Shown: piece after piece, positions 39,193 to 47,615 of the stretch
Layout: every line of letters starts with the position of its first letter
Numbering within the stretch: position 1 is the first letter of the stretch
NCBI RefSeq assembly: GCF_011067745.1
Contig: NZ_JAAMPJ010000001.1
Coordinates: forward strand, 668,829 to 732,828
From: Lentzea alba
GTDB taxonomy: Bacteria; Actinomycetota; Actinomycetes; Mycobacteriales; Pseudonocardiaceae
DNA: 64,000 nucleotides
Reading direction: 5' to 3'
Position numbers and translations under genes: made by a program
The notes under the pieces: generated by a model
Told to the model about the DNA's origin: nothing
Databases searched by the model: none
The model's input: only the letters and a program-made list of their open reading frames with translations

Positions 39193-40302
39193 CTAGGACT
39201 TGCGCGCTTCCCTGAGCCGCGGGATCACCGACACCACGAACGTCACGATCAACCCGATGACGAAGCACGTGGCCACGATGACCGGGTCGAACAACGTGAG
39301 CGCCACGGCACCGAACGCCAGCACGCCGGCCCACAAGTAGATGAGCAGCACGGCGCGGCGCTGCGAGTGGCCGATCTCCAGCAACCGGTGGTGCAGGTGC
39401 ATCTTGTCCGGTGAGAACGGGCTCTCGCCGCGGCGCGTGCGGCGGATGATGGCCATCAGCAGGTCGAGCAGCGGCACGAACAGCACCGCGGCGACGACGA
39501 TCAGCGGGGAGAGCAGACCGAGCAGGTCGGCCGCGCTGCCGGTGGCCTGGTTGATCTTGCCCGACGCGCTGGTCGTGGCGGCGGCGAGCATGAGGCCGAT
39601 CAGCATCGAGCCAGAGTCGCCCATGAAGATGCGCGCGGGGTTGAAGTTGTGCGGCAGGAAGCCCAGACACGCGCCGGCGAGTGCGGCGGCGATCAGCGCG
39701 GGCGGGTAGGCCTCGACCGCGCCCTGGCGTTCGACGAGCAGGCCGATCGAGAACGCGCAGGTGGCCGCGGCGGCGATGAGCCCGATGCCGGCGGCCAGGC
39801 CGTCGAGGCCGTCGACGAAGTTCATCGCGTTGATCATCGTGACCGCGAGCAGCACGGTCAGCAACGCGCCCTGGTTCTGGTCGAGCGAGATGGTCGCGCC
39901 GCCGTCCCACGGCACCCACGCGATCATCCACTGCAGACCGAACAGCACGAGGATGCCCGCCGCCGTGACCTGGCCCGCGAGCTTGGTGAGCGAGTCGAGC
40001 TCGAACCTGTCGTCGATCGCGCCCACGAGCACGATGACGCCGCCCGCGACGATGACGCCCCACGGGTCGTTGGAGAAGTCGAACGCCGTCCGCAGCACGG
40101 GCAACTGGTGCGCCACGAACATGCCGCACAGCACACCGCCGTAGATGGCAACGCCACCCATGCGCGGCATCGGCTGCACGTGCACGTCGCGTTGCCGCGG
40201 ATAAGCCACCGCACCGAGCTTGAACGCCATCGCGCGCACCAGACCGACGAGCAGGAACGTCACGACGGCGGCGATCAACGCGACGAGCAGGTACTCGCGC
40301 AC
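39193..40302 (-). CDS. wecA: UDP-GlcNAc:polyprenyl-phosphate GlcNAc-1-phosphate transferase (WecA/Rfe-like)
   Basis: About 369 residues if it starts at GTG 40302 (MREYLLVALIAAVV); GTG 40332 is also in frame. Multi-pass membrane enzyme attaching GlcNAc-1-P to decaprenyl phosphate to begin arabinogalactan-type linkage or other wall polymer synthesis. Motifs: PMPRMGGVAIYGG, the Asp pair of AIDDRFEL, NAMNFVDGLDGLAAG, the GDSGSMLIG metal-site loop and the HLHHRLLEIGHSQRR cytoplasmic loop. Matches Rv1302 in position. Confidence 0.93.
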   Translation of the reverse strand: MREYLLVALIAAVVTFLLVGLVRAMAFKLGAVAYPRQRDVHVQPMPRMGGVAIYGGVLCGMFVAHQLPVLRTAFDFSNDPWGVIVAGGVIVLVGAIDDRFELDSLTKLAGQVTAAGILVLFGLQWMIAWVPWDGGATISLDQNQGALLTVLLAVTMINAMNFVDGLDGLAAGIGLIAAAATCAFSIGLLVERQGAVEAYPPALIAAALAGACLGFLPHNFNPARIFMGDSGSMLIGLMLAAATTSASGKINQATGSAADLLGLLSPLIVVAAVLFVPLLDLLMAIIRRTRRGESPFSPDKMHLHHRLLEIGHSQRRAVLLIYLWAGVLAFGAVALTLFDPVIVATCFVIGLIVTFVVSVIPRLREARKS

Positions 40303-40416
40303 GGGAAGGACGAACGAGGATGCGGGCCCCACGGGCCTACCAATCAATCGGGAGCGATTCGGGGGTGCTCACCACGGTACGCCCGCGGCGACATGATCAA
40401 TTCTGGCAGCCACGCG

Positions 40417-41067
40417 TCACCGCGCGACGTCGACCTCGATGCCGAGCACCTCGTTGACCTCTTCCTTGCTGACCGCGCCCTCACGCAGGATCAACGCGTC
40501 CGGCCCCGTGAGGTCGACGATGGTCGAGGCGATGTTCTCGCCGCTCAACCCACCGTCGAGGTACACCGGCACCGCGTCGCCGAGCTGGTCCCGCGCCTCC
40601 TGCGCACTGGACGCCGGCGCGTGCCCCGTCTTGTTCGCGCTGGACACGGCCATCGGACCGACATCGCGCAGGAGTTCAAGCGCCACCGGATGCAACGGCA
40701 TGCGCAGCATCACCGTGCCGCGCGTCTGCCCCAGATCCCAGGCGAGGCTCGGCGCGTGCGGCAACACGATGCTCAGCCCACCGGGCCAGAACGCCTCGAT
40801 GAGCGCCCGCGCCTGCCGGGGCACGCTCAGCACCAGTCCGTCGATGGTGGTCCAGGACCCGACCAGCACCGGCACCGGCATGTCCGGCCCGCGCCCCTTG
40901 GCGTCGAGCAGACTCCGGACGGCCTCCGCGTCGAACGCGTCGCAGCCGATCCCGTAAACCGTGTCGGTGGGCAGGACGACAAGCCGCCCGCTCCGCACCG
41001 CACCGGCCGCGGCGGCAAGTCCAGCCGCGCGGTTGCTCGGTTCGCTGCAGTCGTAAACCGTGCTCAC
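40417..41067 (-). CDS. L-threonylcarbamoyladenylate synthase (Sua5/YrdC family)
   Basis: 216 residues from GTG 41067. Makes threonylcarbamoyl-AMP from Thr, bicarbonate and ATP for the t6A37 modification of ANN-decoding tRNAs. The YrdC core is visible in LVVLPTDTVYGIGCDAFD, the KGRGPDMPVPVLVG substrate loop, FWPGGLSIVL and MAVSSANKTG. TAGGCT lies 7 bases before the start, suggesting a leaderless mRNA. It is Rv1301 by position, downstream of prmC but separated from it by the ESX island. Confidence 0.94.
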   Translation of the reverse strand: MSTVYDCSEPSNRAAGLAAAAGAVRSGRLVVLPTDTVYGIGCDAFDAEAVRSLLDAKGRGPDMPVPVLVGSWTTIDGLVLSVPRQARALIEAFWPGGLSIVLPHAPSLAWDLGQTRGTVMLRMPLHPVALELLRDVGPMAVSSANKTGHAPASSAQEARDQLGDAVPVYLDGGLSGENIASTIVDLTGPDALILREGAVSKEEVNEVLGIEVDVAR

Positions 41068-41297
41068 CTCGGTGAGCCTAGCCAGCCACCCCGACGGGGT
41101 GACGCAAGGCCCGTGTTAGTCACTCAGCGTCTTCAGCAGCTGAGCTTTCGTTCTCACTTAGCGCGTTCATCGCTCGCCTGACCAGGCACTGTTTCGCCCC
41201 GAACAGGTTGAGTAGTTCAACTCATCCCCCAAATGGGCGCACCACGGTAAGGTCATGTGTCGACCACAGAGCGCAATCGGGGGAGGGTCGAACTTCT
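41068..41297. promoter_or_regulatory. Divergent region between sua5 and the ESX-type operon
   Basis: 230 bases with no gene. The minus-strand TAGGCT for sua5 is at 41075-41080. A small palindrome, TGAGT-agttca-ACTCA (41209-41224), lies upstream of the plus-strand genes. A TAAGGT box at 41248-41253 may be the -10 of the ESX-type operon, giving a ~40-base leader. All assignments are by eye. Confidence 0.35.
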
Positions 41298-41723
41298 GTG
41301 TCAGAAGAAGCGCTGGTGACGAGCGGCAAGACCGGCGGCGCGTGGAACGACATCTTCGGGGGCGGCCTCGCCGCGATCGTCGAAGCGAGCAAGACTGTCG
41401 CCGCTGCGGTGGAGACGCAGGCGCTGTCCGTCGATCCACACCTGGTCGACACCATGATCAAGAAGCTGACCGCGATGAAGGACGTGCTCGACGAAGTCCA
41501 GCAGAGCGCCTTGGACCTCAGCGCGGACACCAAGCTCGGCGGCGGTTACGCCGAGCAGATCAGCCAGGGCAACCGGACTTTCGGCAGAGCGGCCCAGCAG
41601 ACGCTCAAGGACGTTCACAAGGCGATCGACGATCTGAAGACGCAGATCGAGAAGAGCCGCGCCACCTACCAAAACACGGACCAGACCCACGCCGACGCAC
41701 TCAAGAAACTCAACGGGACATGA
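41298..41723 (+). CDS. Helical small protein, first gene of ESX-type island
   Basis: 141 residues from GTG 41298. Predicted almost all helical after residue 15, with long amphipathic stretches (IIKKLTAMKDVLDEVQ-like and TLKDVHKAIDDLKTQIEKS). There is no signal peptide and no WxG motif. The architecture and position before a PPE-like protein and EspG suggest an ESX/WXG100-superfamily-type substrate or partner, but no specific family can be claimed. Its stop overlaps the lipoprotein start by 4 bases. Confidence 0.6.
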   Translation: MSEEALVTSGKTGGAWNDIFGGGLAAIVEASKTVAAAVETQALSVDPHLVDTMIKKLTAMKDVLDEVQQSALDLSADTKLGGGYAEQISQGNRTFGRAAQQTLKDVHKAIDDLKTQIEKSRATYQNTDQTHADALKKLNGT

Positions 41724-42259
41724 TGAAGCGCATCCTCATCGCCACGACGATCGGCCTCGCGGCCCTCACCGCCGGATGCACCGGCACCACGGGGACCGCC
41801 ACTCCGACGCCGACGAACAGTGGTTCAACGCCCACCAGCGGCTCCGACTCGGCGTCGGGCCTCGAAGCGATCAAGCCGTGCGACCTGCTCACCGAAGCCG
41901 ATGTCAAGACCCTGGGCCTCACATACCCCGGTAAAGCCTCGCAGGTCGGCACTTCGGACGGGTGCGCCTGGAACATCAGCGGCAACGGAGGCGTTCGCGC
42001 CGGCGTCCGCACGAAATCCGGTGTCAGTGATCTGAACCTCGACGGAGACAAGATCACGGACACCAAGGTCGGCAAGTTCGACGCGAAGAAGGTCGAGGCA
42101 CAGGACGGCGCCAAAAACGCTTGCACCATCGCAATCGCAGTCAGCGAGTCGTCGTCCGTTCTGGTGATCTCAAACCTTTCGCTCAGCTCTGAGGACACTG
42201 CCGCCGCCTGCGATCGGGCCTCAAAGGCCGCCGACTTGATTGCGTCCAAACTGCCGTAG
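41720..42259 (+). CDS. DUF3558-type lipoprotein
   Basis: 179 residues. Signal peptide with lipobox LTAGC, then a Thr/Ser/Pro-rich linker, then one DUF3558-type unit with IKPCDLLTEADVKTLGL and paired Cys residues. DUF3558 lipoproteins are often encoded near ESX-type genes in Pseudonocardiales. Start ATG 41720 overlaps the previous stop (ATGA). Function unknown; compare the two-unit paralogue at 1232. Confidence 0.78.
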   Translation: MMKRILIATTIGLAALTAGCTGTTGTATPTPTNSGSTPTSGSDSASGLEAIKPCDLLTEADVKTLGLTYPGKASQVGTSDGCAWNISGNGGVRAGVRTKSGVSDLNLDGDKITDTKVGKFDAKKVEAQDGAKNACTIAIAVSESSSVLVISNLSLSSEDTAAACDRASKAADLIASKLP

Positions 42260-42279
42260 CGACGCCTGGGGGGATTCTT

Positions 42280-43494
42280 ATGGCGCCCATCAAGCCCACC
42301 GTTCCGCATCCGAGTGCGAACTACCCGGGCCAACCGCATGAACAGATGCAGAAGCTGGTCACCGAGAAGTACGACCCGAACGCGGCGAACCAGGTGATCG
42401 ACGCCTGGGGCCAGCTCGGTAACCGGTTCAAAGAGCTGGCCACCGACTTCAGCATCCTGGTGAACGGCTCACAAGCCGGGTGGACGGGCAAGGCCGCCGA
42501 TGCGGTTCGGGTGGCGCTCGGCAAGGTGGGGACGTTCGCGGACAACACCGGTGAAGGCTTCACGCGTACCTCGAACGCCATCGCGCAGCAGCGGGACGCG
42601 GCGGTTCAAGCGAACAAGAGCATGCCTGCCCCGGTCGAGTTCAATCCGATGAAGATCGCCGGTGACTGGCTCACCAACAAGGGCGGCTTCGTCAGTCCTG
42701 TGATGATGGTGGGCGCTCCAGTCGAGATGATCTCCACCTACAACCGGCAGCAGGGCGCCAAAGAAGAAGCTGTCCAGGTCATGCAGACGCGGGACAACAC
42801 GATGATGGCCGCGGCGATGTCCATGCCCGCCATGGAGTCCACGCCGCAGGTCACGCAGGACCAGGGCGTCACGCAGACCAGCAGCAGCACGAGCTCGCAC
42901 AGCCTGAGCAACGTCAACGCCAACCAGCGGTTCTCCAACAACACCGGCATGCCGTCGACGCCGCCTGGCAGCAACAACGGCACGACCAACCCGGCGTGGG
43001 TGGCACCGCAGGCCAAGGACCCGAACCTGCCCGGCAACTTCGACCCGAACCGGCGCGGCGATCAGAACCGTCCGGGCTTTCCCGGCCCCGGCGGGTTCCC
43101 GCCGGGTCGACTGCCGGGCGGTAGTGGCCAGGGCAGGCCTCCCGGCGGCGGTGGCGGCATGCGCCAAGGCGGTCCTGGTGGGGGCGGCGGGCGCGGCATG
43201 GGCGCCGGCGGTATGGGCGGACCGGGCGCGGCTGGGCGTGGCATGGGCAGCTTCGGGCCGGCGACTCCGGGCGGCGGCGCGGGCGTCGCAACACCCGGCG
43301 GTGGGCCGGGCGCGGCGGGCGCGGGTGCCGGCGGTCGTCAGGGTGCGGCAGGCGCGGCGGGTGCCGGGGCAGGCGCCGGTGGCCAGGGTGGTCAGGGTGC
43401 GGAGGACAAGGAACACAAGTCGAACTACCTCGTGCCGACTGACGAGTTCTTCGACGACGATCGCATGGTCGCGCCGCCGGTGATCGGCGGATGA
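42280..43494 (+). CDS. PPE/WXG-like ESX substrate with Gly-rich C-terminus
   Basis: 404 residues. The first ~170 residues are helical with a WTG turn (AGWTGKAADAVRVAL), as in PPE/WXG100-superfamily proteins. Residues ~195-265 are Ser/Asn/Pro-rich; residues ~265-375 are a long Gly/Pro/Ala-rich, low-complexity tract. The end is acidic, with YLVPTDEFFDDD, similar to a YxxxD/E-type secretion signal. The stop overlaps the EspG gene. Secretion by a type VII system is inferred; no EccC or other machinery gene is in the window. Confidence 0.75.
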   Translation: MAPIKPTVPHPSANYPGQPHEQMQKLVTEKYDPNAANQVIDAWGQLGNRFKELATDFSILVNGSQAGWTGKAADAVRVALGKVGTFADNTGEGFTRTSNAIAQQRDAAVQANKSMPAPVEFNPMKIAGDWLTNKGGFVSPVMMVGAPVEMISTYNRQQGAKEEAVQVMQTRDNTMMAAAMSMPAMESTPQVTQDQGVTQTSSSTSSHSLSNVNANQRFSNNTGMPSTPPGSNNGTTNPAWVAPQAKDPNLPGNFDPNRRGDQNRPGFPGPGGFPPGRLPGGSGQGRPPGGGGGMRQGGPGGGGGRGMGAGGMGGPGAAGRGMGSFGPATPGGGAGVATPGGGPGAAGAGAGGRQGAAGAAGAGAGAGGQGGQGAEDKEHKSNYLVPTDEFFDDDRMVAPPVIGG

Positions 43495-44243
43495 AGCAGA
43501 TCGCCCAGCTCTCCCTGCCCGCGTTCGAGGTCCTCTGGGAGGACCTGCGGGCGGGGAGCGTTCCCTATCCCCTCGACGTCAGCCAGCACGGCGAGACGCT
43601 CGACGAACGCGCGCGCATCAAGGCTGCCGTGCACGCCGACCTCGAACGGAGGGGGCTGGCGCGGCGGGGCAGGCCGGAGCCGGACCTCGAGGACGCGCTG
43701 AACCTGTTGGCACGGCCCGAGTTGCGCGTCATCGCGATGTGCCTGCCGGACGTCAGTCAGGAGCGGGTCATCCGCGCCACCGTGGTCGCCCGCGGTGGAT
43801 ATGCGGTGCTGGTGACGCAGGAGGAAGCGAGCATCACGCTGAAGCTGGTGCAGGCCAACGAGATCGCCACCAGCATCGCCAACGTGATGCCACCGGGCCG
43901 CCCCGGTCCCGGCAAGCCGGTGACGGTGCCCGCGCAGGCCTTCGAGGCCCAGCCGCAGCAACAGGAAGGCTTCCGCCAGGCCGTCCGGACGACGCAGAAC
44001 GACGACGTCCGCCTGGCCAGGCAGATGCTGACCGGGCCCGCCCTGGGCAACGGGCACTTCCTGGTCTCACTGGAGCGCGGACGGTCCAAAAAGGACTTCC
44101 CGCCGGTCACCTGGATCGACACCAGAGCGGGCCGCTACGCGAACGTGCCGACGCGCGCCGGTTGGTTCACCATCGGCCCGGCGGACAACACGGGGCTGGC
44201 ACGGCACCTCGGCCAGGTGCTGGCGATGACGAGCGAGCGCTAG
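43491..44243 (+). CDS. ESX secretion-associated EspG-family chaperone
   Basis: 250 residues, ATG overlapping the PPE-like stop (ATGA). EspG proteins bind the tip of cognate PPE proteins in the cytosol before type VII export. Family traits: FEVLWEDLRAGSVPYPLDV near the N-terminus, the central ARPELRVIAMCLPD strand region and the C-terminal GRYANVPTRAGWFTIGPAD. The overlap makes the upstream PPE-like protein its likely client. Confidence 0.85.
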   Translation: MKQIAQLSLPAFEVLWEDLRAGSVPYPLDVSQHGETLDERARIKAAVHADLERRGLARRGRPEPDLEDALNLLARPELRVIAMCLPDVSQERVIRATVVARGGYAVLVTQEEASITLKLVQANEIATSIANVMPPGRPGPGKPVTVPAQAFEAQPQQQEGFRQAVRTTQNDDVRLARQMLTGPALGNGHFLVSLERGRSKKDFPPVTWIDTRAGRYANVPTRAGWFTIGPADNTGLARHLGQVLAMTSER

Positions 44244-44644
44244 GACCTCGATACAGGCCCTAGGCACACACGCGGTCGCGCGCGAGGCGGCGGATCCTCG
44301 TAGCGCGCGACCGCGTGCCCTCCCCGCCTGGAAACTTACGACCGTTTGGCCCCAATGCGACGAAACGTCGTGTTATTGGCCAGGTTTTGTCAACTCCGCC
44401 CACGACTCCACGACTCGCAAGCCGCTGCGCAGCGCGGTGAGGCGCCGGGCGTCCGAGAAGGCCGTCAGCTGCCCTCGTTCGGCGCATTGACAATTCGCAA
44501 TTCATCCACCTTTGTACTCGTTCTGAGCAGAACCGACTATTGTGCCAGCATCACCGGAAAATGCGTGTTGTTCGTTGTCTGATCACGTCCCTGACCAGCA
44601 CAAACAAAGAGTGCTTGAATCAATGACAGAAAGTGGACAGGACA
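44244..44644. other. 400-base intergenic region
   Basis: Holds a strong hairpin (44269-44317) just after espG. Beyond ~44480 the sequence is distinctly AT-richer than the surroundings, fitting a promoter for the operon at 44645. A consensus-like TTGACA lies at 44487-44492 and a TATTGT further on, but their spacing is poor. An open frame of 78 codons at 44346 has no ribosome site and is not called. Confidence 0.5.
44269..44317 (+). terminator. Hairpin after the EspG gene
   Basis: Perfect 15-base arms, CACGCGGTCGCGCGC and GCGCGCGACCGCGTG, with a 19-base loop, beginning 26 bases after the espG stop. There is no T run, so it is a terminator or RNA-stabilising element of the T-less actinomycete kind. 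Confidence 0.55.
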
Positions 44645-45031
44645 ATGTCAACTCCCGCCGCGGCGACGGGAAGCGATTCTCCGAAGTCACGCGCCGACAC
44701 AACCGGCTTCCGCTGCGGAGCCGCACACCGCGACGAGGAGTTCGCGGACTCCGCCAACGCGCTGCGCTTCGTCAGGAGCGCGATGCCGCTCGCGGCGTGG
44801 CTGTTGCTCGGCAAACGCCCGCAGCAGGTCTCGTCGCACGTGCGAGCGCCGCTCGTGCCCGGCACGGTCGCGGGCAGGATCGCGCTGGTCTTCGCGCCGC
44901 ACAAGCTCATCGACGAGCTCTGCACGAGCGACAGGTACAGCAGGTTCTACTACGAGAAGTACGGGCCGAGCAGCAGCGGCGGCGCGCCGCCGGCCGCGAC
45001 CAGAGTCAGCACTGCCGAGGAAAACCGATGA
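44645..45031 (+). CDS. Unknown small protein, gene 1 of a two-gene operon
   Basis: 128 residues from ATG 44645, no recognised family. No signal peptide; the mid-part SAMPLAAWLLLGKRPQQVSS is moderately hydrophobic, and FVRSAMPLAAW is followed by IALVFAPHKLIDELCTSDRYSRFYYEKYG. The tail is Ser/Gly/Ala-rich. Its stop is overlapped by the next start (ATGA), so the two products are made together. Located between the ESX-type island and prmC. Function unknown. Confidence 0.55.
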   Translation: MSTPAAATGSDSPKSRADTTGFRCGAAHRDEEFADSANALRFVRSAMPLAAWLLLGKRPQQVSSHVRAPLVPGTVAGRIALVFAPHKLIDELCTSDRYSRFYYEKYGPSSSGGAPPAATRVSTAEENR

Positions 45032-45339
45032 GCAAACGGAACTTCGAGCTCCAGGGACCGGCGATCGGCACCAGCGGACGCGCCAGAGCCGGGAGCGTCC
45101 ACATCGGACACATTCAGGACGTCGCCGCCGTGTTGCGGCTCCTCGACGAACTGCGCGAGGACCTCAACGAGGCCAAGGCGCCGACATCGACCATCGAGAC
45201 CCTCGACGACCTGCGGGTGGAAGCGCGCAAACCCCGGCCCAGCAAGGACGTCACGACACACCTGATGGACAGGCTGGCCGATCGCGGTCTCGGCGAACAG
45301 ATGAAGGACCTGACGAAGGCCTTCGACGCGCTCTTCTAA
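45028..45339 (+). CDS. Unknown small protein, gene 2 of a two-gene operon
   Basis: 103 residues. The N-terminal ~30 residues (FELQGPAIGTSGRARAGSVH) look like short beta strands rich in Gly; the remainder is charged helix (AAVLRLLDELREDLNEAK, LMDRLADRGLGEQMKDL). The strand-then-helix pattern is reminiscent of small accessory proteins of actinobacterial conflict loci, but no family is recognised. Ends 4 bases inside convergent prmC. Confidence 0.55.
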   Translation: MSKRNFELQGPAIGTSGRARAGSVHIGHIQDVAAVLRLLDELREDLNEAKAPTSTIETLDDLRVEARKPRPSKDVTTHLMDRLADRGLGEQMKDLTKAFDALF

Positions 45340-46205
45340 CCGACCCTGCGGGCGGTGGCGAACCGCGGCCGTCCCGCCAGATCTGCGTGATCAGCGACGT
45401 CCGTGAGCACCCGGCGCGCCGACAGGAGCGCCGGCACGGACTCGCCCTGCGTGTCGTCGTGCTCGATCCCGACCGATCCGCCCGGCTTGAGCCACCGCGC
45501 GGCCGCCGACACGACGTGCCGGATCACGTCCAGGCCGTCCGCGCCGGAGAAGACCGCGTGGTGCGGATCGTGCACCCCGACCTCGGGCTGCACGGGAGTT
45601 CCCTCTGGCACGTAAGGCGGATTGCACACCACGAGGTCCACCTGACCGTCCAGATCGGACAGCAGCGAAGGATCCGTGGCGTCACCCGAGTGCAACCGGA
45701 TCGGGGTGTCCCCCGCCGCGATGCGCGTCTCGGCGTTGCGCCGCGTCCACGCCAGCGCCTGAGGGTCGATCTCGACCGCGTGCACCACCGCGTCCGGCCG
45801 GGCCTGAGCGATCGACAACGCCAGCGCGCCCGTGCCCGTGCACAGATCCACGACAACGGGTGAGGAAACGCCGACGAGCGCCTTCAGGCCCCACTCCATC
45901 AGCAGCTCGGTCTCCGGCCGCGGCACGAACACACCGGGCCCGACCTCGACCGAGATCGCCCCCATCGGCGCCCAGCCGAGGATGTGCTGCAACGGGATGC
46001 GCGAGGCCCGCGTGCGCACGAGCTTGTGCAGCTGGTCGATCACCGGCGGATCGACCAGCGGGATGAGCGGCAGCCGCCCGCGTTCCACGCCGAGCACGTG
46101 CGCGGCCAGGTACTCCGCGTCGACGCGCGGACTGTCCACCCCCGCCTCGGCGAGGATCTTGGCCGCCTCGGAGATGGCGAGACGGAGCGGCTGCCGGTTC
46201 ATCAT
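45336..46205 (-). CDS. prmC: Release-factor glutamine methyltransferase PrmC (HemK)
   Basis: 289 residues. Methylates the Gln of the GGQ motif in release factors, including the PrfA encoded at 48847. The SAM-binding motif is VVDLCTGTGALALSIA and the substrate-Gln pocket is VCNPPYVPEGT. The helical N-terminal RF-binding domain is present. In M. tuberculosis this gene directly follows prfA; here two genes lie between them. Confidence 0.95.
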   Translation of the reverse strand: MMNRQPLRLAISEAAKILAEAGVDSPRVDAEYLAAHVLGVERGRLPLIPLVDPPVIDQLHKLVRTRASRIPLQHILGWAPMGAISVEVGPGVFVPRPETELLMEWGLKALVGVSSPVVVDLCTGTGALALSIAQARPDAVVHAVEIDPQALAWTRRNAETRIAAGDTPIRLHSGDATDPSLLSDLDGQVDLVVCNPPYVPEGTPVQPEVGVHDPHHAVFSGADGLDVIRHVVSAAARWLKPGGSVGIEHDDTQGESVPALLSARRVLTDVADHADLAGRPRFATARRVG

Positions 46206-46220
46206 CGAAGAGAAGCTATC

Positions 46221-47606
46221 TCAGAAGTTGATCATGTGCCCGGCCAGGCCGTGCACTGCTTCCTTGACGGCCTCGGACAGCGTCGGGTGCGCGTGCACGT
46301 TGCGCGCGACCTCGTGCACCGTGAGGTCCCACTGCTGCGCCAGCGTGAGCTCGGGCAGCAGCTCGGTGGCCTCGGGGCCGATGATGTGACCGCCGAGCAG
46401 CTCGCCGTGCGTGCCGTCGCTGATCAGCTTCACGAAGCCGCCGGGGTCGGCGAGGCCGTGCGCCTTGCCGTTCGCGGTGAACGGGAACTTCGCGACCTGG
46501 ACGTCGAAGCCCTTCTCGCGGGCCTGCGCCTCGGTGTAGCCGAACGACGCGATCTGCGGCTGGCAGAACGTCGCCCGCGGGATCATCACGTAGTCGAGCT
46601 CCATCGTCTCGGCACCCGCGATGGTCTCCGCGGCGATGATGCCCATCGACTCGGCGGTGTGCGCGAGCATCAGCTTCGCGGTGACGTCACCGATGGCGAA
46701 GATGTGCGGCACGGACGTGCGGCCGCGGCCGTCGATGTCGATCGCGCCGCGGTCGGTCAGCTTCACGCCGGTGCTCTCGAGGCCGTAGCCCTCGACGCGC
46801 GGCACGAAACCGATGGCCTGCATGACCTTGTCGGCCTCCAGGACTTCCTCGGCACCGTTCTTCGACACGGTGACGCGGACCTTGGGGCCGGACTCGTCGA
46901 TCGACTCGACGCGGGTGCCGACGCGCACGTCGACGCCCATCTTCTTGTAGCGCTTGAGCAGCTCGGCGGACACCTCGGCGTCCTCGAGCGGCACCATCCG
47001 GTCGAGGAACTCGACGATGGTGACCTTCACGCCGTAGTTGTGCATGACGTAGGCGAACTCGACGCCGATCGCGCCCGCACCGGCGATGATGATCGACTCG
47101 GGCAGGTCCTCGGTCATGATCTGCTCTTCGTAGGTCACGACGCGGTCGGACTTCTGCGTGCCCGGCAGCATCCGGGTCGTGGCGCCCACGGCGATGATCG
47201 CGTGGCCGAAGGTGATCGTCTCGTCCCCGACGGTCAGCGTGTGGTCGTCGGTGAAGTTGGCCCACCCGTTGTACTCGGTGATGCCGTTCTTCTTCATGAG
47301 GAAGTGCACGCCCTTGACGCGCCCGTCCGCGACCTTGCGGCTGCGCTGCCACGCCTGGCCGTAGTCGAAGCTCACGGTGCCGTCGACCTTGATGCCGAAC
47401 GTCTTCTGCTCGTGCGTGAAGATGTGCGCCAGCTCAGCGTTGCGCAGCAACGCCTTCGACGGGATGCAGCCGACGTTCAGGCAAACGCCGCCCCAGTACT
47501 TCTCCTCGACGATGGCGGTCTTCAGCCCGAGCTGAGCCGCACGGATCGCGGCGACGTACCCGCCGGGACCCGCACCCACGACCACGACATCAAAGTGTGC
47601 GCTCAT
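46221..47606 (-). CDS. lpdA: Dihydrolipoyl dehydrogenase
   Basis: 461 residues from ATG 47606. FAD flavoprotein regenerating lipoamide in 2-oxoacid dehydrogenase complexes. FAD motif [13 protein letters not shown]; redox disulfide Cys42/Cys47 in [16 protein letters not shown] motif [13 protein letters not shown]; active-site base in HAHPTLSEA at the dimer interface. It lies 15 bases upstream of prmC on the same strand, an unusual neighbour for the translation genes. Confidence 0.95.
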   Translation of the reverse strand: MSAHFDVVVVGAGPGGYVAAIRAAQLGLKTAIVEEKYWGGVCLNVGCIPSKALLRNAELAHIFTHEQKTFGIKVDGTVSFDYGQAWQRSRKVADGRVKGVHFLMKKNGITEYNGWANFTDDHTLTVGDETITFGHAIIAVGATTRMLPGTQKSDRVVTYEEQIMTEDLPESIIIAGAGAIGVEFAYVMHNYGVKVTIVEFLDRMVPLEDAEVSAELLKRYKKMGVDVRVGTRVESIDESGPKVRVTVSKNGAEEVLEADKVMQAIGFVPRVEGYGLESTGVKLTDRGAIDIDGRGRTSVPHIFAIGDVTAKLMLAHTAESMGIIAAETIAGAETMELDYVMIPRATFCQPQIASFGYTEAQAREKGFDVQVAKFPFTANGKAHGLADPGGFVKLISDGTHGELLGGHIIGPEATELLPELTLAQQWDLTVHEVARNVHAHPTLSEAVKEAVHGLAGHMINF

Positions 47607-47615
47607 GAGCACACC

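Noticed and set aside
44346-44582. A 78-codon frame in the gap before the unknown two-gene operon
   Set aside because: No ribosome site, no conserved-looking feature, and it crosses the likely promoter.
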